Shown piece after piece: positions 47,534 through 52,892 of a DNA stretch of 52,892 nt (position 1 is the first letter of the stretch; each line of letters opens with the position of its first letter). The stretch lies in assembly GCA_020692565.1 (NCBI GenBank), contig JAIMKJ010000001.1, forward strand, positions 9,851 through 62,742. Reading direction: 5' to 3'. Both the position numbers and the translations under genes were made by a program. The DNA comes from Thermomonas sp. GTDB lineage: Bacteria; Pseudomonadota; Gammaproteobacteria; Xanthomonadales; Xanthomonadaceae. The notes below the pieces were generated by a model that had not been told where the DNA came from, searched no databases, and saw only the letters and a program-made list of their open reading frames with translations.

Positions 47534-48112
47534 ATGATTCCCGACTTCCCGCCAATGCCGCCAGTGCAGATCGAACCGCTCCCGTACGAATTGAAACTCG
47601 ATGCGCGTCCGCTGTCGCAGATCGATCTGATCGTCATCCACTGCACCGAAACGCCGACGCTGGGCTCCGCGCGCGAATTCGGCGAACGCGTGCTCTACGA
47701 AGGCAGCGGCACCGGCAACAGCGGCCATTACTACATCGACCGCGACGGCCGTACCACGCTGTACGTGCGCCCGGACCGCATCGCCCACCACGTCCGCGGT
47801 TACAACCCGCGCGCCATCGGCATCGAGCTGGTCAACACCGGCCGCTACCCGCACTGGCGCGATTCGAAGCACCAGGCGATGGACGAGGCATATCCCGAAG
47901 CGCAGATCGTCGCGCTGATCGCGCTGCTGGCGCAGCTGCAGCAGCAGTTCCCGAGCGTGAAGTTCATCGCCGGGCACGAGGATCTGGACCGGGAGATGGA
48001 GGCGGCGATGGATGATCCTGCCGTGCAGGTGCCGCGCAAGCGCGATCCGGGGCCGTTGTTTCCGTGGCAGCGGGTGATGGAGGCAGTGGGACTGGAGCGG
48101 TTGATGCCGTGA
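47534..48112 (+). CDS. N-acetylmuramoyl-L-alanine amidase (Amidase_2/AmpD-like)
   Basis: 192 residues from the ATG at 47534, where a TAGCAT -10-like box seven bases before suggests a leaderless message. Zinc amidase motifs: IDLIVIHCTETPTL (first His), SGHYYIDRDGRTTLYVRPDRIAHHVRGYN (conserved His-x-Gly region), IGIELVNTGRYP (Glu) and KFIAGHEDLDRE (His). There is no signal peptide, so it may act in the cytoplasm on anhydro-muropeptides like AmpD. The usual C-terminal His and Lys/Asp are in VPRKRDPGPLFPW. It is the only peptidoglycan gene nearby. Confidence 0.9.
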   Translation: MIPDFPPMPPVQIEPLPYELKLDARPLSQIDLIVIHCTETPTLGSAREFGERVLYEGSGTGNSGHYYIDRDGRTTLYVRPDRIAHHVRGYNPRAIGIELVNTGRYPHWRDSKHQAMDEAYPEAQIVALIALLAQLQQQFPSVKFIAGHEDLDREMEAAMDDPAVQVPRKRDPGPLFPWQRVMEAVGLERLMP

Positions 48113-48645
48113 CGAAACCGGTCGGGCGCGATTGCGGCCGGCGTCACGCGATCCTGCCTGCGGTGCCTCGGGTCGTGGCGATCAGCATGGCGATGAAGTG
48201 TCTTCTACGACGAGCCGCCGCATCGTAGTCGCTGTCGCTCGGCCTGCCCGCCCCCTTCTTGGGAATCATCGCGCTGGGATGCGCATTGCCCGCCTGGTTG
48301 ACGCTGCGCTTTCGTGGCCGCGCATTATGGAAAGCAACGATGCTCGGCCGGATCGCGCGCATGCCGATACGCGCGATGCCATGACGAACGCTACCCGAAT
48401 TCATTGTCGCCGGCTTCGCGACCTGCGTCGCCCCCACAAAAGAATGTCATTAACTCAGGCAGAACGGTGATGTCCAACAAACATTCACCGATTGCTGGCC
48501 GTCACACGCCTCCGCTATGCTGCGCCGCGCATACCAGCCGCGATGATGCAAAGGACAACTTTTCACCACTCGTGGATGTGTCTGTCGGAGGAAGACTCGA
48601 ATCGCTCGAGATGCGCGATTGATCCATCACCCACCAAGGAAGACC
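48113..48645. other. 533-bp intergenic region before mipA
   Basis: No gene I can defend. A plus-strand frame from 48187 has a short reading MAMKCLLRRAAAS, an amber stop at 48226, then in the same frame a stretch with membrane-protein character (PAPFLGIIALGCALPAWLTL) ending at about 48382; this may be a decayed gene. A candidate mipA promoter is TTGCTG (48492-48497), 18 bases, TATGCT (48516-48521). A GGAGG-preceded mini-frame at 48611 (three codons) lies in the mipA leader. Confidence 0.45.
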
Positions 48646-49446
48646 ATGCAACAACACACGACCGCTCGTATCGGAAGCGCGCTTTCGCTTCTCTTGATCA
48701 TCCCTTTCGCATCACAGGCCCAGCAGCGCGAAGAGACTGGCGATGGCTGGGGCCTGGGCATCGGTATCGCCATTCGCGACACCTTGTATGCAGGCGAAAA
48801 AAACCATGTCCAGCCGTTCCCCTATGTCAGATACGAAGGCGAACGGTTTTTCGTCGAAGGTCCCAAGATCGGCTACAAAATCATCAACGGGGAAACGTTC
48901 ACGCTGAGCGGTTTCGTCGCTGCACGCCTCGATGGCGTGGACACCGAGGACATGGGCGCGAACGAGCTTGCCGTGAACGGCATCGACCGCAACCTGCTGG
49001 AAGACCGGAAAGCCACCGCAGACGCAGGATTGTCCGCATCGTTCGGAACGGAAGCCATCGGTGAATTCGAGCTTGATGTTCGCGGCGACATCACCGGCAC
49101 CAGCAAAGGCTATCAAGCCTCGCTGGATTACCGTTACCCGTTCGAGGTCGGCCCGGTCACGCTGATTCCGGGTGTCGGCGCAACCTCGATGTCCAAGGAA
49201 CTCGCCAACTACTATTACGGCACGTTGCCAGAGGAAGTGACGCGTGGCGTGGTCGATTACAAACCCGGACAAGTGACCATCCCGCATATCCGCATCGCCG
49301 CGGTGTTGCCGATCGGTTCGAAGTGGGTCGGTGTCGCAGGAGTCAACGTCGACCGCTATCCAAAAGAAATCACCGACAGTCCGTTGATCGATAAAGATAC
49401 GGACGTCGTACCCAGTGTATTCCTCGCCATGATTCGTCAATTCTGA
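48646..49446 (+). CDS. MipA/OmpV family outer membrane protein
   Basis: 266 residues from the ATG at 48646 behind AAGGAAGA. Signal peptide ends ASQAQ near residue 25. The OmpV/MipA barrel is seen in GLGIGIAIRDTLYAGEKNHVQPFPYVRYEGERFF, GPKIGYKIINGETF, LDVRGDITGTSKGYQASL, and the C-terminal VFLAMIRQF with the barrel-end Phe. MipA scaffolds MltA and PBP1B in E. coli, but many homologues are simple barrels. Third-codon GC seems lower than in neighbouring genes and the preceding spacer is long, possibly a sign of acquisition. A terminator follows. Confidence 0.9.
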   Translation: MQQHTTARIGSALSLLLIIPFASQAQQREETGDGWGLGIGIAIRDTLYAGEKNHVQPFPYVRYEGERFFVEGPKIGYKIINGETFTLSGFVAARLDGVDTEDMGANELAVNGIDRNLLEDRKATADAGLSASFGTEAIGEFELDVRGDITGTSKGYQASLDYRYPFEVGPVTLIPGVGATSMSKELANYYYGTLPEEVTRGVVDYKPGQVTIPHIRIAAVLPIGSKWVGVAGVNVDRYPKEITDSPLIDKDTDVVPSVFLAMIRQF

Positions 49447-49530
49447 ATGTCCGCATCAGGGCATGGTCCGCAACGGTCATGCCGTCGGTTGTCGTCTCGA
49501 CAACCCATGTCTCGGTCGAAAAGCATCACC

Positions 49531-49564
49531 AACGCCGCCGGAACCCGATTTCGGCGGCGTTTTC
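49531..49564 (+). terminator. mipA terminator
   Basis: A 10-bp stem (AACGCCGCCG with CGGCGGCGTT), an 11-base loop and a short T-run, 85 bp past the mipA stop. Confidence 0.75.
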
Positions 49565-49753
49565 AGCGAGCTGCGTACAGCGATGCCGCACCAAGAGCGC
49601 TGCAACAGGATGCATTTCTCTCATCCGGCATCCGTCCAGAACAGCATGCAAGCCAGGTTTTGTCTCTGTTCGGCCCACTCTTGTCGGCGAGAAGATAAGG
49701 CAGCCCTCCACCCCACTCCCGTTCGCCATGCGAAAAAAGAGGCCGAAAAGCAT

Positions 49754-49774
49754 CGCGGCTGAAGCCGCGCCTAC
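49754..49774 (-). repeat. GTAG-REP palindrome after pirin (2)
   Basis: Read on the minus strand: GTAGGCGCGGCTTCAGCCGC, a GTAG-headed hairpin seven bases beyond the pirin stop. Same family as those at 9.9, 19.6, 25.9, 29.4 and 36.4 kb. Confidence 0.72.
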
Positions 49775-49781
49775 GGCGATG

Positions 49782-50642
49782 TCAGCGCTGCGGGAGCGGG
49801 ATGAATTCGGTCTCGCCCGGGATGTGACCGAAGCGGTCGAGCAGCCAATCCTGTTTCGCCTGCTCGATACGCTCTTTCGACGACGATACGAAGTTCCACC
49901 ACAGGTGGCGCGGGCCGTCGAGCGGTTCGCCGCCCAGCAGCATGGCTTTGATCGGGGTCTTCGCGCGCAGACGATGGCGCACGCCGTCATCGAGCACGAC
50001 CAGGTGCATCGCGGGAATATCGACACCGTCGAGCTGCGCGTGGCCCTCCAGCACGTACAGCGCGCGTTCGCGATGGCCGGCGTCGAGTTCGATGTCCGCG
50101 TCCGGCGCAAGGTCGATCGCGACGTACAGCGTGTCCGCGAACACGCGCACCGGCGACTCCTCGCCGTAGCCGCGACCGGCGACGATGCGCAGCAAGGCAT
50201 CCGGGCGCTCGATCCGCGGCAACGTGGCGGCGGGGTGATGATGGAAGGCGGGGGCGGTTTCCTCATCGGATTTCGGCAGCGCCACCCAGGTCTGCAGCCC
50301 GTGCAGCGGGTGCTCGTCCGCGCGCAGCGTCGCCGGCGTGCGTTCCGAATGGGCGATGCCGCGGCCGGCGGTCATCCAGTTCACGTCGCCGGGACCGATG
50401 TCCTGGATGGTGCCGAGGGTATCGCGGTGGCCGATCTGCCCGGCCCACAGGAAGGTGACCGTGGCCAAGCCGATATGCGGATGCGGGCGGACGTCGATGC
50501 CCTGCCCCGGGGCGAACGCCGCCGGCCCCATGTGGTCGACGAATACGAACGGTCCGACGCTGCGGGCCTGGATGGACGGCACGGCGCGACGGACTTCGAG
50601 CCCGCCGATATCGTGGACCCGGGGCGCGATGACGGTGGTCAT
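49782..50642 (-). CDS. Pirin family protein (2)
   Basis: 286 residues from the ATG at 50642. Bicupin with the N-terminal metal site VRPHPHIGLATVTFLWAG and DVNWMTAGRGIAHSERTP. Compared with pirin (1) it has a conserved FVFVDHMGPAAFAPGQG loop and a longer C-terminus (LWWNFVSSSKERIEQAKQDW) that is typical of the larger YhaK/YhhW-distant subgroup. Divergent from tesB with 135 bp between the starts. Its REP hairpin at the 3' end may serve as terminator. Confidence 0.93.
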   Translation of the reverse strand: MTTVIAPRVHDIGGLEVRRAVPSIQARSVGPFVFVDHMGPAAFAPGQGIDVRPHPHIGLATVTFLWAGQIGHRDTLGTIQDIGPGDVNWMTAGRGIAHSERTPATLRADEHPLHGLQTWVALPKSDEETAPAFHHHPAATLPRIERPDALLRIVAGRGYGEESPVRVFADTLYVAIDLAPDADIELDAGHRERALYVLEGHAQLDGVDIPAMHLVVLDDGVRHRLRAKTPIKAMLLGGEPLDGPRHLWWNFVSSSKERIEQAKQDWLLDRFGHIPGETEFIPLPQR

Positions 50643-50743
50643 GGCGATCTCCTGCGGTGGGGAGCGCAGGGTCGCACGGCCTTCGCCCGGCAGCGACCGC
50701 ATGCCGGCAACGATGTGTGTCGGGCGGTCGCCTGCCCTGCGCC

Positions 50744-50749
50744 TATAAT
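50744..50749 (+). promoter_or_regulatory. Putative tesB promoter (-10)
   Basis: A perfect TATAAT 28 bp before the tesB ATG, in the 134-bp space divergent from pirin (2). No good -35 is visible. Confidence 0.55.
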
Positions 50750-50776
50750 CGCGTGCACTCCCCAAACGGCCCGGCC

Positions 50777-51670
50777 ATGAGCTCTCCCGTCTCCGAATTG
50801 ATCGAACTGCTGTCGCTGGAGCGGCTGGAAAACAATCTGTTCCGCGGGCAGAGCCGCGATATCGGCACCAAATATGTCTTCGGCGGGCAAGTGCTGGGCC
50901 AGGCGCTGTCGGCCGCGCAGGCGACGCTGGACATCGACCCGGCCGAAGGCCCGCGCGCCGCGCATTCGCTGCACGCTTATTTCCTGCGTGCCGGCGATGT
51001 CGAGCACCCGATCGTCTACGACGTGGACCGCACCCGCGACGGCGGCAGTTTTTCGGTGCGCCGGGTGACCGCGATCCAGCACGGGAAGCCGATCTTCGTG
51101 CTCGCGGCATCGTTCCAGATCTCCGAACCCGGCGCCGAGCATCAACTGCCGATGCCGAACGTGCCGATGCCCGAGGACGTGGAGCCCACGCCGAAGCTGT
51201 CGCCCGACAAACTCGCGCAGTTGCCCAGCAAGGTACAGCGCTGGCTGAACCGCATGGGGCCGTTCGAATTCCGTCCGATCTATCCGCGCGACGAGCTCAA
51301 CCCGCCGAAACGTCCGCCGCTGCAGCAGGTGTGGTTCAAGCTCGGCGAACCGGTGGGCGACGCGCCGGAGCTGCATCGCGCGCTGCTGGCCTATGCCTCC
51401 GATTTCCATCTGCTGGGCACCACGACCTTTCCGCACGGCATCAGCTATTACCAGCCGAACGTGCAGATGGCGTCGCTTGATCACGCGCTGTGGTTCCATC
51501 GTACGTTCCGCGCCGACGACTGGCTGCTGTACTCGATCGACAGCCCCAGCGCCCAGGGCGCCCGCGGCCTGGCGCGCGGACAGATCTTCGACCGTCAGGG
51601 CCATCTCGTGGCCAGCACTGCCCAGGAAGGCATGATCCGCGTGCTGGCCGAAGACACACACAAAGGCTGA
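50777..51670 (+). CDS. tesB: Acyl-CoA thioesterase II
   Basis: 297 residues from the ATG at 50777. Double hot-dog fold that hydrolyses medium- and long-chain acyl-CoA. Family marks: LSLERLENNLFRGQSRDIG, YVFGGQVLGQALSAAQAT, HSLHAYFLRAGDVEHPIVYDV, SFSVRRVTAIQHGKPIFVLAASFQ, and the C-terminal half with the active-site Asp region LLAYASDFHLLGTT, SLDHALWFHRTFRADDWLLY and GQIFDRQGHLVAS. Followed six bases later by a hypothetical gene, so likely a two-gene unit. Confidence 0.96.
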   Translation: MSSPVSELIELLSLERLENNLFRGQSRDIGTKYVFGGQVLGQALSAAQATLDIDPAEGPRAAHSLHAYFLRAGDVEHPIVYDVDRTRDGGSFSVRRVTAIQHGKPIFVLAASFQISEPGAEHQLPMPNVPMPEDVEPTPKLSPDKLAQLPSKVQRWLNRMGPFEFRPIYPRDELNPPKRPPLQQVWFKLGEPVGDAPELHRALLAYASDFHLLGTTTFPHGISYYQPNVQMASLDHALWFHRTFRADDWLLYSIDSPSAQGARGLARGQIFDRQGHLVASTAQEGMIRVLAEDTHKG

Positions 51671-51676
51671 TCACAT

Positions 51677-52540
51677 ATGCGTCAGGTCTTCACCAGTCCC
51701 CGACTGGAAAACGTCGAGCGGGTCGCCGCACTGCTGCAGGAACACGGCGTGGTCACCCGCATCACCAATGGCCGCACCTTCAAGGGCAGTCTCCGCGGCA
51801 ATTTCAGTTATCGCGAATCCGCGAACAAGCATCCGCCGGCGGCGGTCTGGGTGGTGCGGTCCGAAGACCAGCCGAAGGCGCGCGAACTGCTGCGCGAGGC
51901 GGGCCTGCTCGATTCCGGCCGTTCGCCGACCAGTTACCTGTCGACGGATCTGCTGCACAGCGCGCGCGACGATGCCAACGACCCGGCGAAGCGGCGCATG
52001 TTCCGGATCAAGGCGGGCCTGCTGATCAGTATCGCGATCGCGGTCAGTCTTGGCTTGTTCACCTGGTTCCAATCGACGCGCGGGACATCGGCATCGCCAC
52101 CTTCGACACCGTCCGCGACGCCCGCGCCGCAGGTCGCGGCAGCCGAAACCGTGATGATGCCGACGACCGACGCGCCGCAGAGCAGCCATGTGGTGGCCGT
52201 GCCGAGCGCGCTGGCCGCGATGCTGGTGACGGCGGAACTGCGCGCCCGCGAAAACGCGGAGGTCTGCCTGTCCGTGGACGGCGCGGACCCGTCGGAAACG
52301 GTATTGGCCCAGTTCCAGGCCGGCGACCGCGCGCGCATCCGCGCTCGATCCGCCTGCCCGGCCGCGGCGGACGCCGCATCCGCGCTGTCGATCGAAGTCC
52401 GCGAATACCGCACCGATGGTTCCGGCAGCGGAACGGTGCGTCTGGATATCGCCAAAGCCGCCGATGCACCGTCGGAGGGCAGAACGCTGGAAGTGCGCCG
52501 CGACGGTCTGGAGTGGGAAGTGGAGCGGGTCGTGCCGTAA
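51677..52540 (+). CDS. Membrane protein with DUF2007-like N-terminal domain
   Basis: 287 residues, six bases after the tesB stop. The N-terminus (MRQVFTSPRLENVERVAALL, HGVVTRITNGRT, AAVWVVRSEDQPKARELLREAGL) is a DUF2007/signal-transducing PII-like fold seen in xanthomonad proteins sometimes labelled pathogenicity-like. A single membrane segment (KAGLLISIAIAVSLGLFTWF, about 113-132) is followed by a Pro/Ser/Ala-rich linker and a periplasmic domain without a recognised family but with two Cys that could pair (EVCLSV, RSACPA). Function unknown. Confidence 0.78.
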   Translation: MRQVFTSPRLENVERVAALLQEHGVVTRITNGRTFKGSLRGNFSYRESANKHPPAAVWVVRSEDQPKARELLREAGLLDSGRSPTSYLSTDLLHSARDDANDPAKRRMFRIKAGLLISIAIAVSLGLFTWFQSTRGTSASPPSTPSATPAPQVAAAETVMMPTTDAPQSSHVVAVPSALAAMLVTAELRARENAEVCLSVDGADPSETVLAQFQAGDRARIRARSACPAAADAASALSIEVREYRTDGSGSGTVRLDIAKAADAPSEGRTLEVRRDGLEWEVERVVP

Positions 52541-52589
52541 CCCATCGCCGCCATCACGGCAAGGCAGCCAAGACCGGCCGCACATGCAA

Positions 52590-52618
52590 CGGCCCGCCCC
52601 GATCATCGAGGCGGGCCG
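52590..52618. terminator. Hairpin between convergent genes
   Basis: A 9-bp stem (CGGCCCGCC with GGCGGGCCG) with an 11-base loop. No T-tract on either strand, so termination is uncertain. Confidence 0.5.
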
Positions 52619-52630
52619 CACAGTACTGGA

Positions 52631-52892
52631 TCATTTCTGCCCGGGTGTTGCCCCGCGCTGGGCGCGCTGGGCCTTGCGATGGGCCTGCATCTCTTCAGGG
52701 CTCAACGTGCCGTCGCGATTGGTGTCGATCGCGGCGAAGTTCTGCAGCACGCGCGGCTTGCCGGCGAGTTCCTCACGGCTGAATCGGCCGTCCTTGTTGG
52801 TGTCGAGCTGTGCCATCCGGTCGCCGTGACCGCCCTTGCCGCCGCGCATGCCGCGCTGCGGGCGCTCGTCGGCGGTGATGCGGCCGTCCTTG
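52631..52892 (-). CDS. EF-hand protein, C-terminal part (5' end outside window)
   Basis: The gene runs in from the right edge on the minus strand; 86 codons are visible and the frame stays open to the edge. It holds two complete calcium loops (DTNKDGRFSREE and DTNRDGTLSPEE) and part of a third (KDGRITADE) before a Gly/Lys/His linker, then an Arg/Gln-rich tail. An internal ATG at 52849 is not a likely start because the EF-hand pattern continues upstream. Such proteins in this group are usually exported calcium-binding proteins; the signal peptide lies outside the window. Confidence 0.85.
   Translation of the reverse strand, partial: KDGRITADERPQRGMRGGKGGHGDRMAQLDTNKDGRFSREELAGKPRVLQNFAAIDTNRDGTLSPEEMQAHRKAQRAQRGATPGQK

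Larger units (their letters stand above)
49447..49781. other. 335-bp intergenic region, mipA / pirin (2)
   Basis: Holds the mipA terminator (49531-49564) and a REP palindrome next to the pirin stop (49754-49774). Several overlapping open frames across it share no similarity with known proteins and have no ribosome binding site. Nothing else recognised. Confidence 0.5.

Noticed and set aside
48144..48437. A 97-codon minus-strand frame in the 48.1-48.6 kb gap
   Set aside because: No ribosome binding site, no domain and an Arg/Ala/Gly composition typical of spurious GC-rich frames.

Overview
This 52.9 kb window is a chromosomal segment of a high-GC gammaproteobacterium, most probably of the Xanthomonadaceae/Lysobacteraceae (Lysobacter, Luteimonas or a relative). 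The pointers are a lexA promoter carrying the Xanthomonas-type SOS box (TTAGTAGTAATACTACTAA), the bcp-phoH and pncC-lexA-recA gene orders, an rpsP-rimM-trmD-rplS operon next to ffh, and dispersed GTAG-headed palindromes like the REP (SMAG) family described in Stenotrophomonas. No phage, plasmid, integrase, transposase, CRISPR array, rRNA or tRNA was seen. The genes are dense, mostly complete and look native.

Layout. 0-7 kb: the 3' end of bcp, a PIN-PhoH ATPase, a secreted protein divergent from an XRE regulator, a GNAT acetyltransferase, thiD coupled to an alpha/beta hydrolase, and galE. 7-10 kb: a UDP-N-acetylhexosamine dehydrogenase (TviB-like) and a UDP-glucuronate-type epimerase, which with galE form a nucleotide-sugar group for surface polysaccharide. 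10-14 kb: a minus-strand run (PLP enzyme, alpha/beta hydrolase, class II aldolase, BASS transporter) that looks catabolic. 14-17.3 kb: endonuclease V, a lipoprotein GDPD phosphodiesterase, and a small operon of GFA and ABM proteins plus DUF1272. 17.6-20.3 kb: pncC, lexA and recA. 20.4-26 kb: a TonB-dependent receptor and mutS.

26-29.4 kb holds the most unusual gene: a membrane-anchored double AAA+ (Hsp100/ClpB-like) protein whose C-terminus is a peptide chain release factor 2 (RF2) from which the GGQ catalytic domain has been removed and the SPF stop-codon-reading motif has been lost. It is my leading candidate for an undescribed system, possibly a ribosome-directed, membrane-tethered remodelling ATPase.

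29.4-35 kb: a small Cys-rich exported protein, a DUF937 protein, a P-loop kinase-like protein, katG behind an OxyR-like half site, hslR and a methyltransferase. 35-39.8 kb: the rpsP-rimM-trmD-rplS operon, ffh and a CcsA-family membrane protein. 40-42 kb: two paralogous exported proteins flanking aqpZ. 42-52.9 kb: two pirins, an orphan polyamine-type binding lipoprotein, rlmKL, a small hydrolase, a MOSC protein, an amidase, MipA/OmpV, tesB, a membrane protein with a DUF2007-like N-terminus, and a partial EF-hand protein at the right edge.

The non-coding sequence is also structured: paired REP elements (two of them homologous over 120-140 bp), a 92 bp inverted-repeat element next to recA, a row of four hairpins starting inside the ffh stop codon, and matching promoter/start sequences in front of rpsP and rplS. 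All assignments come from reading the sequence; no database search was run.
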